64,000 bases of DNA from Duganella radicis (GTDB taxonomy: Bacteria; Pseudomonadota; Gammaproteobacteria; Burkholderiales; Burkholderiaceae_D), in contig NZ_WNKY01000005.1 of the NCBI RefSeq assembly GCF_009720825.1, forward strand, positions 62,001 to 126,000, in the 5' to 3' direction. Each line of letters begins with the position of its first letter. The first letter of the stretch is position 1. Positions 36,193-45,577 of the stretch are shown here, in pieces. Made by a program: the position numbers and the translations under genes. Below the pieces are notes generated by a model, which worked only from the letters and a program-made list of their open reading frames with translations, had not been told where the DNA came from and did no database searches.

Positions 36193-38219
36193 AGCCGCAA
36201 CGCACCTACTTCCAGCGCCTGCGCTATTACTACAGCCTGTTCACCGCCGGCTTCGGCTGCTTCCTGATCGCGCTGGCCGCGCTGGAACAGGAAGGCATGC
36301 CGCGCGTGTGGATCGGCTATCTGTTCATGTTCGCCACCATCGTGCTGTACGCCCTGATCGGCGTCATCAGCCGCACCTCCAACGTGCTGGAATACTACGT
36401 GGCCGGCCGCCGCGTGCCGGCCATGTTCAACGGCATGGCCACCGCCGCCGACTGGATCTCGGCCGCCAGCTTCATCAGCCTGGCGGGCGGCCTCTACCTG
36501 CACGGCTTCGACGGCCTGGCCTACATCATGGGCTGGACCGGCGGCTACTGCCTGGTGGCGCTCCTGATCGCGCCCTACCTGCGCAAGTTCGCCCAATACA
36601 CCATCCCCGACTTCCTGGCCGCGCGCTACGACGGCCGCACCGTGCGCATCCTGGCCGTGATCGCCACCATCTCGGTCTCCTTCACCTACGTGGTGGCGCA
36701 GATCTACGCCGTCGGCCTGATCGCCTCGCGCTTCACCGGCGTCGACTTCTCGGTCGGCATCTTCCTCGGCCTGGCCAGCATCCTGGTGTGCTCCTTCCTC
36801 GGCGGCATGCGCGCCATCACCTGGACCCAGGTGGCGCAGTACATCATCATCCTGGTGGCGTTCCTGATCCCGGCCATCTGGCTGTCGGCCAAGCACAGCG
36901 ACAACCCCATCCCGCAAGTGGCCTACGGCAAACTGCTGCCCAAGCTGAGCGCGCGCGAACATGTGCTGCAAGAAGATCCGAAAGAGGCCGAGGTGCGCGC
37001 CATCTTCCGCCAGCGCGCCGCCGACTACGACGCGCGCCTCAAGACCCTGCCGGCCTCGTGGGAAGCCGGCCGCATCGACGCCCAGCGCAAGCTCGACAGC
37101 GTAAAGGCCCGCAACGCCTCGCTGCTGGAAATCCGCAGCGCCGAGCGCGAGCTGGTGGCCTATCCCAAGAACGCCGACGAGGCCGAACGCATGTGGACCG
37201 AGGCGCGCGAGCAAAACCTGCTGCACGCCGAACCCATCACGCCGCACGCCACGCCCTACCCCGGCGACAAGACCACCTCCGACATCAAGCGCAACAACTT
37301 CCTGGCGTTGGTGTTCTGCCTGATGCTGGGCACGGCCGCGCTGCCGCACATCCTGATGCGCTCCTACACCACGCCCTCGGTGCATGAAACGCGGGTATCG
37401 GTGTTCTGGACCCTGTTCTTCATCCTGCTGATCTACCTGACCATCCCGGCGCTGGCGGTGCTGGTCAAGTACGACATCTACAACTCGCTGGTCGGCCTCG
37501 ACTACACCCACCTGCCCAACTGGGTGTCCTACTGGACCAACGTCGACAAGATCAACCCGCTGTTCAGCATCAGCGACATCAACCGCGACGGCGTGGTGCA
37601 ACTGGCCGAAATCACCATCGACGCCGACGTGCTGGTGCTGGCCACGCCGGAAATCGCCGGCCTGCCCTACGTGATCTCCGGACTGGTGGCGGCCGGCGGC
37701 CTGGCGGCCGCGCTGTCCACCGCCGACGGCCTGCTGCTGGCCATCTCCAACGCCCTGTCGCACGACGTCTACTACAAGCTGGTCGACCGCGGCGCCTCGA
37801 CCCAGAAGCGCGTGACCATCTCCAAGCTGCTGCTGCTGGCGGTGGCCTTCATCGCCGCCTACGCCGCCTCGACCAAGCCGGGCGACATCCTGTCGCTGGT
37901 GGGCGCGGCCTTCTCGCTGGCCGGCTCGACCCTGTTCCCGGCGCTGGCGCTGGGCGTGTTCTGGAAGCGCGCCAACCACCACGGCGCGATTGCCGGCATG
38001 ACCGTCGGCTTTTTAGTCTGTATCTACTACATGCTGCACACCAATCCGATCCTGGGCGGCAACGCGGCCCATCAATGGTTCCACATCGCCCCCATCTCGG
38101 CCGGCATTTTCGGCGTGCCGGCCGGCCTCCTGACGATTATCGCGGTCAGTCTGCTGACGCCGGCCCCGGCGCCGCACACCGCCGCGCTGGTCGATTACAT
38201 CCGGGCGCCGGAACAATAA
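36189..38219 (+). CDS. VC_2705-family sodium/solute symporter (ActP-like)
   Basis: The TTG start overlapping the DUF4212 stop gives 676 residues. The LeuT-fold SSS helices are clear: ISRTSNVLEYYVAGRRVPA, NGMATAADWISAASFISLAGG, YTIPDFLAARYDGR, then LAAALSTADGLLLAISNAL late. About residues 236-355 are a charged, probably helical soluble insertion (from around HSDNPIPQ to YPGDKTT) longer than usual. A canonical EF-hand-type loop, DINRDGVVQLAE, occupies residues 463-474. The family takes up acetate or other short carboxylates with sodium; the substrate is inferred. It is the last gene of the four-gene operon. Confidence 0.9.
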   Translation: MKPQRTYFQRLRYYYSLFTAGFGCFLIALAALEQEGMPRVWIGYLFMFATIVLYALIGVISRTSNVLEYYVAGRRVPAMFNGMATAADWISAASFISLAGGLYLHGFDGLAYIMGWTGGYCLVALLIAPYLRKFAQYTIPDFLAARYDGRTVRILAVIATISVSFTYVVAQIYAVGLIASRFTGVDFSVGIFLGLASILVCSFLGGMRAITWTQVAQYIIILVAFLIPAIWLSAKHSDNPIPQVAYGKLLPKLSAREHVLQEDPKEAEVRAIFRQRAADYDARLKTLPASWEAGRIDAQRKLDSVKARNASLLEIRSAERELVAYPKNADEAERMWTEAREQNLLHAEPITPHATPYPGDKTTSDIKRNNFLALVFCLMLGTAALPHILMRSYTTPSVHETRVSVFWTLFFILLIYLTIPALAVLVKYDIYNSLVGLDYTHLPNWVSYWTNVDKINPLFSISDINRDGVVQLAEITIDADVLVLATPEIAGLPYVISGLVAAGGLAAALSTADGLLLAISNALSHDVYYKLVDRGASTQKRVTISKLLLLAVAFIAAYAASTKPGDILSLVGAAFSLAGSTLFPALALGVFWKRANHHGAIAGMTVGFLVCIYYMLHTNPILGGNAAHQWFHIAPISAGIFGVPAGLLTIIAVSLLTPAPAPHTAALVDYIRAPEQ

Positions 38220-38293
38220 AATACATTTGCCAAGTGGCGGATTTGATAACTTGATGCTATTGTGCACTAGTTACCGATTTCGCAACCAGGCAT

Positions 38294-40309
38294 ATGCGCT
38301 TACACCATCTTTTGCGCGCCACGGCATTGGCCGGCGCGTTCCTCTGCGGCCCGCTCCTCGCGGCCGAGGCCGGCAAACCCCTGCCCGCCATCGAAGATTT
38401 CTTCAACAACCCGGATTTCAGCGACGCCGTGCTGTCCCCCAGCGGCAAATACTTGGCCGTGCGGCTGGGCAGCAAGACCAAGCGCGACATGTTGGGCGTG
38501 GTGGAGCTCGACACCAACGCGGTCAAGGTGGTGGGCAACTTCTCCGACGCCGACATCGGCCGCTATGCCTGGGTCAACGACAACCGGCTGGTGTTCACCG
38601 CCACCGACAAGGACCTGGCCCAGGGCGATATGCGCTATGCGCCCGGCCTGTACGCCATCAACCGCGACGGCACCGGCTTCCGCCAATTGGCCATGCGCAA
38701 CGGCAAACCCTTCATCACCAGCGGCAGCACCCTCGGCCAGCGCGAACTGCTGCCCTGGCACACCTACCTGATGAATCAGGATGGCGCCCAGGATTCCGAG
38801 TTCCTGTACGTGCTGGACCGCGACCTCAGCGGTCCCGGCCAGCTCAACCACGTCGACCTGGTGCGCCTGAACACCGCCAACGGCCGCATCGCCGCCGTCG
38901 CCGACCGTCCGGGCAATAGCTACTACTGGCTGCTCGACTACAACGGCGAGCCGCGCCTGACGGTCACTTCCGACAAGGGCACGGCCAGCATGTATTACCG
39001 CGACCCGGCCACCAAGGCCTGGCGCAAGCTGGGCGACTACGAACGCTACACCGGCAGGGGCGCCAATTTCCGCCCGCTGGCCTTCGGCCCGGACGGCACG
39101 CTGTACGTGGTGTCCTGGCACAAAAGCGACGTGGCGGCGGTCTACACCTACGACGTCAACACCAATAAGCTGTCGGACCAGCCGCTGGTCAAGCTGGACG
39201 GCTATGACTTCCACGGCGAGCTCATCATGGGCAAGGGCAAGCTGCTGGGCGTGCGCCACCTGACCGACGCCATGGGCACCACCTGGCTGGACGCCGACAT
39301 GAAGGCCATGCAGCAGAAAATCGACGACATGCTGCCCAACACCGTCAACCTGATCACCCTGCCGAAGCGGGCGGAATCGCCGTGGGTGCTGGTGACCGCC
39401 TACGCCGACATCTGGCCCCGGCGCATCATGCTGTACAACAGCCAGACGCAGAAGCTGACGCTGGTGGGTTCCTCCCATCCGGCCATCAATCCCAACCAGA
39501 TGGCGCGCACCACCCTGGTCCACTACAAGGCGCGCGACGGCCTCTCCATCCCGGCCTGGCTGACGGTGCCGCAAGGCAGCGGCAAGAACCTGCCGATGGT
39601 GGTGCTGGTGCATGGCGGCCCCTATGTGCGCGGCAACGAATGGGACTGGATGCCGGACGCGCAATTCCTGGCCTCGCGCGGCTACGCCGTGCTGCAACCG
39701 GAATACCGCGGCAGCACCGGCTTCGGCACGCGTCACTTTGTAGCCGGCTGGAAGCAGTGGGGCCTCAAGATGCAGGACGATATCGCCGACGGCACCCGCT
39801 GGGCCATCGAGCAAGGCTATGCCGACAGCAAGCGCGTGTGCATCGCCGGCGCCAGCTACGGCGGCTACGCCACCCTGATGGGCCTGGTCAACGATCCCGA
39901 TCTCTACAAGTGCGGCGTGGAATGGGCCGGCGTCACCGACATCAACCTGATGTACGACGGCAGCTGGAACTTCACCTCCGACCTGCCGGAAGCCTACAAG
40001 CAGTACGGCATGCCGCAGCTGGTGGGCGACCAGGTCAAGGATGCGGAACAGCTGCAAGCCACCTCGCCGCTGGTGCAGGCGGCACGCATCAAGCAGCCGC
40101 TGCTGATGGCCTACGGCACCGCCGACATGCGCGTGCCGCTGCCGCACGGCACCAAGTTCTACAAGGCCGTCAAGCAGACCAACCCGAACGTCGAATGGAT
40201 CGAATACGACGAGGAAGGCCACGGCTGGAAACTGCCGAAGAACCGCATCGACTGGTGGGGCAAGGTGGAGAAATTCCTCGACAAAAATATCGGAACCGCC
40301 GCGCCATGA
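38294..40309 (+). CDS. secreted S9-family prolyl oligopeptidase-like peptidase, copy 1
   Basis: The 671-residue precursor has a signal peptide ending LLAAEA. Residues 25-380 form a beta-propeller with WD40-like SPSGKYLAV repeats; residues 400-671 are the hydrolase. The nucleophile is Ser521 in GASYGGYATLMG, the Asp lies in GTADMRVP and the His in EEGHGWKLP. Such acylaminoacyl-peptidase-like enzymes cut short peptides. Its stop overlaps the next start (ATGA). It is the first of three tandem relatives, and probably periplasmic. Confidence 0.93.
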   Translation: MRLHHLLRATALAGAFLCGPLLAAEAGKPLPAIEDFFNNPDFSDAVLSPSGKYLAVRLGSKTKRDMLGVVELDTNAVKVVGNFSDADIGRYAWVNDNRLVFTATDKDLAQGDMRYAPGLYAINRDGTGFRQLAMRNGKPFITSGSTLGQRELLPWHTYLMNQDGAQDSEFLYVLDRDLSGPGQLNHVDLVRLNTANGRIAAVADRPGNSYYWLLDYNGEPRLTVTSDKGTASMYYRDPATKAWRKLGDYERYTGRGANFRPLAFGPDGTLYVVSWHKSDVAAVYTYDVNTNKLSDQPLVKLDGYDFHGELIMGKGKLLGVRHLTDAMGTTWLDADMKAMQQKIDDMLPNTVNLITLPKRAESPWVLVTAYADIWPRRIMLYNSQTQKLTLVGSSHPAINPNQMARTTLVHYKARDGLSIPAWLTVPQGSGKNLPMVVLVHGGPYVRGNEWDWMPDAQFLASRGYAVLQPEYRGSTGFGTRHFVAGWKQWGLKMQDDIADGTRWAIEQGYADSKRVCIAGASYGGYATLMGLVNDPDLYKCGVEWAGVTDINLMYDGSWNFTSDLPEAYKQYGMPQLVGDQVKDAEQLQATSPLVQAARIKQPLLMAYGTADMRVPLPHGTKFYKAVKQTNPNVEWIEYDEEGHGWKLPKNRIDWWGKVEKFLDKNIGTAAP

Positions 40310-42330
40310 ACACCGCCCGCGTCCTGGCGGCCGGTGCGCTGGTGGCCGTCAGCCTGTGGCCGCTGGCCCCCGTGCACGCGGCCACGCCGCCGCCGGCCAG
40401 CGCCTTCTTTGCCAACGGCCATTTCGCCAGTCCCAAGCTCTCGCCCAACGGCCGCTACCTGGCGGCGCGGGTGTCCAAGCCGGGCGAGCGCACGCGCTTG
40501 TCGGTGATCGACCTCAGCGACATGAGCGTGAAGGTGGCCGCCATGTTTGGGGACGCCGACGTCGCCTACTTCGACTGGGTCAACGACAACCGCCTGGTGT
40601 TCCAGGGCACCGATTACCGCCAGACCTACAGCGACGACGCCCATCCGGCCGGCATCTTCGCCGTCAACCGCGACGGCAGCAATTACCGCCAGCTGAGCAA
40701 GACCAGCTACGAGCAGGGCGACAGCGGCGCCGTCGGCAGCCTGATGAAGGACCGCATGCTGGACTGGAACCACTCCCTGCTGGGCCAGCCGGGCCGGCAG
40801 GACAGCGACGAGGTGTACGCCGTCAGGCATCAGATCAACAGCAGCCACACCGAATTCACCCACCATGTACTGCTGCGCCTGAACACCGTCACCGGCCGCG
40901 CCGTGCCGCTCAGCGGTCCCGGCCAGGTCAGCAGCTGGCTGCTGGACCGGCAGGGCGAGCCGCGCCTGGCCATCAACGACCTCGGCAAGCAACACGTGGT
41001 CTATCTGCGCGAGGGCGAGCAGTGGAACAAGCTGCTGGAGAGCGAGGCCTATGGCACCAGCACCTTCGACCCGGTCGGCTTCGGCCCGGACGGCGCGCTG
41101 TACGTGGCGGCCCGCCGCGACAGCGACAAGAATGCCCTGTACCGCTATGACGTGGCCAAGCGGCAAACCGTGGCCGACGCGCTGGTGGAGATGGCGGACT
41201 ACGACTTCCTGCCCGACTTCGCCGACGCCGATGAGGAAACCCTGGTGGTGCGAGACAACCAGCTGGTCGGCGTGCGCTACCGCGCCGACGTGCGCGGCGT
41301 GGCCTGGCTGGACGCCAACGGCAAGACCTTGCAGGCCACGATCGATCAGTTACTGCCGGGACTGGTCAATCTCATCACCCTGCCACGCCGGCCGGAAACG
41401 CCGTGGGTGCTGGTGGAAAGCTATTCCGACGTGCCGCCGCGCATTTACGTGGTGTACAACACCGAGACCGGCAAGTTGATCAAGGTCGGCGGCAGCCGCG
41501 ACGCCATCCGTCCCGAACAGATGGGGCGGCAGCAACTGGTGCGCTACCAGGCGCGCGACGGCCTCAGCATTCCGGCGCTGGTCACCTACCCGCACGGCGC
41601 CACCAGAAAAAACCTGCCGCTGGTGGTGCTGGTGCATGGCGGCCCGTACGTGCACGGCAGCGACTGGGGCTGGAACGCCGAGGCCCAGTTCCTCGCCTCG
41701 CGCGGCTACATGGTGATGGAGCCGGCCTACCGCGGCACCACCGGCTACGGCTGGCGCCACTTCCATTCCGGCTGGAAGCAATGGGGCCTCAAGATGCAGG
41801 ACGATATCGCCGACGGCACCCGCTGGGCGGTGGCGCAAGGCCTGGCCGACGGCCAGCGCGTGTGCATCGCCGGCGCCAGCTACGGCGGCTATGCCACGCT
41901 GATGGGCCTGGTGAACGATCCCGCACTGTACAAGTGCGGCGTGGAATGGGCCGGCGTCACCGACATCAAGCTGATGTACACCGGCGCGTGGAGCGCCACC
42001 TCCGACCTCAGCGACCGCTGGAAAACCCTGGGCATGCCGGTGATGGTCGGCGACCTGCAAAAAGACGCCGCGCAACTGGAGGCCACCTCGCCGCTGGCGC
42101 AGGCGGCCCGCATCAAACAGCCGCTGCTGCTGGCCTACGGTGGCGACGATCATCGCGTGCCGCTGTATCACGGCGAAAAATTCCTCGCCGCCGTCAAGGC
42201 GGTCAACCCCAATGTAGAGTGGATCGTGTACGAAAAAGAAGGCCACGGCTGGCGCTTGCCGCAGAATCGCATCGATTTCTGGAACCGCGTTGAAAAATTC
42301 CTCGACAAACAAATTGGAGCCGCACCTTGA
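40306..42330 (+). CDS. secreted S9-family peptidase, copy 2
   Basis: The ATG at 40306 overlaps the previous stop and gives 674 residues with signal MNTARVLAAGALVAVSLWPL and cleavage near VHAA. The propeller has SPNGRYLAARVSKPG; the catalytic Ser is Ser525 in GASYGGYATLMG, with GGDDHRVPLYHGEKF and EKEGHGWRLP for Asp and His. It is clearly a paralogue of its neighbours, with whole stretches such as QWGLKMQDDIADGTRWAV shared, but its propeller has diverged most. All catalytic residues are intact, so it is not a pseudogene. Confidence 0.93.
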   Translation: MNTARVLAAGALVAVSLWPLAPVHAATPPPASAFFANGHFASPKLSPNGRYLAARVSKPGERTRLSVIDLSDMSVKVAAMFGDADVAYFDWVNDNRLVFQGTDYRQTYSDDAHPAGIFAVNRDGSNYRQLSKTSYEQGDSGAVGSLMKDRMLDWNHSLLGQPGRQDSDEVYAVRHQINSSHTEFTHHVLLRLNTVTGRAVPLSGPGQVSSWLLDRQGEPRLAINDLGKQHVVYLREGEQWNKLLESEAYGTSTFDPVGFGPDGALYVAARRDSDKNALYRYDVAKRQTVADALVEMADYDFLPDFADADEETLVVRDNQLVGVRYRADVRGVAWLDANGKTLQATIDQLLPGLVNLITLPRRPETPWVLVESYSDVPPRIYVVYNTETGKLIKVGGSRDAIRPEQMGRQQLVRYQARDGLSIPALVTYPHGATRKNLPLVVLVHGGPYVHGSDWGWNAEAQFLASRGYMVMEPAYRGTTGYGWRHFHSGWKQWGLKMQDDIADGTRWAVAQGLADGQRVCIAGASYGGYATLMGLVNDPALYKCGVEWAGVTDIKLMYTGAWSATSDLSDRWKTLGMPVMVGDLQKDAAQLEATSPLAQAARIKQPLLLAYGGDDHRVPLYHGEKFLAAVKAVNPNVEWIVYEKEGHGWRLPQNRIDFWNRVEKFLDKQIGAAP

Positions 42331-44315
42331 ATCTGACCGCCCCCCGCCAACTGCTGGTGGCGCTGCTGCTGGCCGCCGCCGCCCACGCCCATGCCGCGCC
42401 GCCGCCGATCGCCGCCTTCTTCGGCAACTCCGCCTTCAATGGCGCCATGCTGTCGCCGGACGGCCGCTACCTGGCCGCCTTCATCGGCGCCGATGACCGG
42501 CGCGACGGCCTGGCCGTGGTCGAGCTGGACACGCTGAAAGCCACCATGGTGGCGCAATTTTCCGACACCGACATCGGCCGCGCGCAATGGGTCAACAACG
42601 AACGCCTGATGTTCAGCACCGTGGACAAGGCCAGCGGCCAGCGCGATCAGCGCTATGCGCCCGGCCTGTACGTGGTGGACCGCGACGGCAAGCACTTCCG
42701 CCAACTGGCGCTGCGCCGCAACGAGTTCATCCGCAGCAGCGACGACAACCGCGAGAAGCTGCCCTGGCACACCTATATGCTGGACCAGGCCGGCGCCCAG
42801 GACAGCGACTACGTCTACGTGATCGACGCCGGCTTCAGCAACAGCGGCTCGGTCGAGTCGGAAGACTTGCTGCGCCTGAACACGCGCACCGGCAAGGCCG
42901 AGCCGGTCGCGCATCCCGGCACCGCGCGCGGCTGGGTGCTGGACCAGCACGGCGAACCGCGCCTGCTGCAAACGCTGGACAAGAACCAGGCCAGCTTGCG
43001 CTACCTCGACCCGGCCACCAAGGAATGGCGCACCCTGCTGACCTTCGATGGCTACACCGGCGAAGGCGGCACCTTCCGTCCGCTGGCCTTCGATCCGGAC
43101 GGCGCGCTGTACGTGGTCAGCAGCGACAAGCGCGACAAGAGCGCCCTGTACCGCTACGACCTGAAGAACAACCGCCTGCCGGCCCAGCACATGGTGGAGC
43201 TGGACGGCTTTGATTTCCGCGGCCATCTCATCGTCAGCAAGCAGCGCCTGCTGGGCGTGCGCGTCCATGGCGACGCCGAAGGCACGGCGTGGTTCGATCC
43301 GGCCATGAAGGAACTGCAAGCGCAAGTCGACCAGCGCCTGCCCGGCACCGTCAACCTGATCACCCCGCCAACCCGGCCGGAGAGCGCCTGGGTGCTGGTG
43401 GAATCCTACTCCGACAAGCAGCCGCGCCGCGTCCTGGTGTACAACACCGAGAGCAAGCGCCTGAGCGACGTGGGCCGCACGGCGCCGCAGATCAAGAGCG
43501 CCGACATGGGCCCGCGCGAGCTGGTCTATTACAAGGCGCGCGACGGCATGCAAATCCCCGCGTGGCTGACCTTGCCGCCGGGCGGCGCGCAGAAAAACCT
43601 GCCGATGGTGGTGCTGGTGCACGGCGGTCCGTGGGTGCGCGGCGGCAGCTGGCACTGGGACGCCGAGGCGGAATTCCTCGCCACCCGCGGCTATGCCGTG
43701 CTGGAGCCGGAATTCCGCGGCAGCACCGGCTATGGCGCCCAGCACTTCAAGGCCGGCTGGAAGCAATGGGGCCTGGCCATGCAGGACGACATCGCCGACG
43801 GCACCCGCTGGGCGGTGGCGCAGGGTTATGCCGACGCCAATCGCGTCTGCATCGCCGGCGCCAGCTATGGCGGCTACGCTACGCTGATGGGGCTGATCAA
43901 GGACCCGGAGTTGTACAAATGCGGCGTCGAATGGGTAGGCGTCACCGACATCAACCTGATGTACGACGGCGGCTGGTTCTACAACTCCGACCTGTCGAGC
44001 GACTGGAAGCAGTACGGCATGCCGCACCTGATCGGCGACCAGGTCAAGGACGCGGCGCAGTTGCAAGCCACCTCGCCGCTGGCGCAGGCGGCCCGCCTCA
44101 AGCAACCGCTGCTGATGGCCTACGGCGGCGCCGACCGGCGCGTGCCGCTCAACCACGGTCTCAAGTTCCGCGACGCCGTCACCCAGGCCGGCAACCGGCA
44201 TGTCGAATGGGTCGAGTACAGCGAGGAAGGCCACGGCTGGCACTTGCCGAAAAACCGCATCGACTTCTGGGGCCGGGTGGAACGCTTCCTCGACAAGAAT
44301 ATCGGCAAGCCCTGA
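42327..44315 (+). CDS. secreted S9-family peptidase, copy 3
   Basis: The TTG start overlaps the copy 2 stop (TTGA) with GGAG upstream, and gives 662 residues with a signal peptide ending AHAHAA. The propeller opens SPDGRYLAAFIG; the nucleophile is Ser513 in GASYGGYATLMG, with GGADRRVPLNHG and EEGHGWHLP after it. Its propeller resembles copy 1 more than copy 2 (for example ADIGRAQWVNN, QRYAPGLYVVDRDG). Expression is likely coupled to the first two copies. Different propellers suggest different peptide specificity. Confidence 0.93.
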   Translation: MNLTAPRQLLVALLLAAAAHAHAAPPPIAAFFGNSAFNGAMLSPDGRYLAAFIGADDRRDGLAVVELDTLKATMVAQFSDTDIGRAQWVNNERLMFSTVDKASGQRDQRYAPGLYVVDRDGKHFRQLALRRNEFIRSSDDNREKLPWHTYMLDQAGAQDSDYVYVIDAGFSNSGSVESEDLLRLNTRTGKAEPVAHPGTARGWVLDQHGEPRLLQTLDKNQASLRYLDPATKEWRTLLTFDGYTGEGGTFRPLAFDPDGALYVVSSDKRDKSALYRYDLKNNRLPAQHMVELDGFDFRGHLIVSKQRLLGVRVHGDAEGTAWFDPAMKELQAQVDQRLPGTVNLITPPTRPESAWVLVESYSDKQPRRVLVYNTESKRLSDVGRTAPQIKSADMGPRELVYYKARDGMQIPAWLTLPPGGAQKNLPMVVLVHGGPWVRGGSWHWDAEAEFLATRGYAVLEPEFRGSTGYGAQHFKAGWKQWGLAMQDDIADGTRWAVAQGYADANRVCIAGASYGGYATLMGLIKDPELYKCGVEWVGVTDINLMYDGGWFYNSDLSSDWKQYGMPHLIGDQVKDAAQLQATSPLAQAARLKQPLLMAYGGADRRVPLNHGLKFRDAVTQAGNRHVEWVEYSEEGHGWHLPKNRIDFWGRVERFLDKNIGKP

Positions 44316-44362
44316 AGTTCGCGCTATAGTTGACGGATCACTTCACCTGAGGAGGAGCGGGC

Positions 44363-45577
44363 ATGTCGTCGGGAAAAATTTTGGTGGCACAGGGAGGCGG
44401 GCCGACCGCCGTCATCAACCAGTCGCTGGCGGGCGTGGTGCTGGAGGCGCGCCGCTTCCGCGACGTCACGCGGGTGTACGGCGCGCTGCACGGCGTGCGC
44501 GGCATCGTCAACGAGGACCTGGTCGACCTCACCCGCGAGACCAGCCAGAATCTGGAACTGGTGGCGGCCACGCCCTCCTCCGCGCTCGGCTCCACCCGCG
44601 ACAAGCCGGACGAGGCGTATTGCAAGGAGATCTTCAAAGTCCTGCAAGCGCACGACATTGAGCAGTTCTACTACATCGGCGGCAACGATTCATCGGACAC
44701 CGTGCGCATCGTCAGCGAACAGGCGCAGGCGGCCAACTACGCGCTGCGCTGCATGCACATTCCCAAGACCATCGACAACGACCTGGTCGGCAACGACCAC
44801 ACGCCGGGCTTCCCGTCGGCGGCGCGCTTCGTGGCGCAGGCCTTTGCCGGCGCCAACCTGGACAACGCCTCGCTGCCGGGTGTGTACGTGGGCGTGGTGA
44901 TGGGCCGCCACGCCGGCTTCCTGACCGCCGCCGCCGCGCTGGGCAAGAAATTCCCGGACGACGGCCCGCACCTGATCTACCTGCCCGAGCGCGTGTTCTC
45001 GCTGGAGCAGTTCCTGGCGGACGTGAAAGCGGTGTATGAACGCTACGGCCGCTGCGTGATCGCCGTGTCCGAAGGCATCCACGACGCCAGCGGCGAAGCC
45101 ATCGCCACACTGCTGGCCAAGGAAGTGGAGCGCGACGCCCACGGCAATGTGCAGCTGTCCGGCACCGGCGCGCTGGCCGATCTGCTGTGCGACGAAATCA
45201 AGGCCAGGCTCGGCATCAAGCGCGTGCGCGGCGATACCTTCGGCTACTTGCAGCGCTCCTTCATCGGCTGCGTGTCGGACGTGGACCAGCGCGAAGCGCG
45301 CGAGGTGGGCGAGAAGGCGGTGCAGTTCGCCATGTGGGGCGGGCGCGACGGCTCGGTCGCCATCCAGCGCACCGGCTTCTACTCGGTCGACTACGAACTG
45401 CTGCCGCTCAGCGCCGTGGCCGGCAAGACGCGCGTGATGGAGGACGAATTCATCGCCGCCAGCGGCACCGACGTGACCGACGCCTTCCGCATGTATTTAC
45501 GTCCCCTGCTCGGCTCCGGCCTGCCCGACGCCTTCCGCCTGCGCCCGGCGCCGGTGGCGAAAATCCTCAAGCGCTAG
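44363..45577 (+). CDS. pfp: PPi-type 6-phosphofructokinase
   Basis: The 404 residues carry the PFK pattern with PPi-type gatekeepers: GGNDS at 106-110, with Asp109 where ATP enzymes have Gly, and PKTIDND at 134-140, with Lys135 where ATP enzymes have Gly. VVMGRHAGFLTAAAAL and the GDTFGYLQRS stretch bind the sugar phosphate. It should interconvert F6P and FBP with pyrophosphate, reversibly. A strong GAGGAGGAG site precedes the ATG. Its terminator lies inside the convergent higA gene. The symbol is by type; PPi use is predicted and not shown. Confidence 0.88.
   Translation: MSSGKILVAQGGGPTAVINQSLAGVVLEARRFRDVTRVYGALHGVRGIVNEDLVDLTRETSQNLELVAATPSSALGSTRDKPDEAYCKEIFKVLQAHDIEQFYYIGGNDSSDTVRIVSEQAQAANYALRCMHIPKTIDNDLVGNDHTPGFPSAARFVAQAFAGANLDNASLPGVYVGVVMGRHAGFLTAAAALGKKFPDDGPHLIYLPERVFSLEQFLADVKAVYERYGRCVIAVSEGIHDASGEAIATLLAKEVERDAHGNVQLSGTGALADLLCDEIKARLGIKRVRGDTFGYLQRSFIGCVSDVDQREAREVGEKAVQFAMWGGRDGSVAIQRTGFYSVDYELLPLSAVAGKTRVMEDEFIAASGTDVTDAFRMYLRPLLGSGLPDAFRLRPAPVAKILKR

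Noticed and set aside
36150-37982. A 610-codon open frame antisense to the symporter
   Set aside because: It is a by-product of GC-rich codons: composition is dominated by Gly, His, Gln and Val, and it lies over a clear gene.
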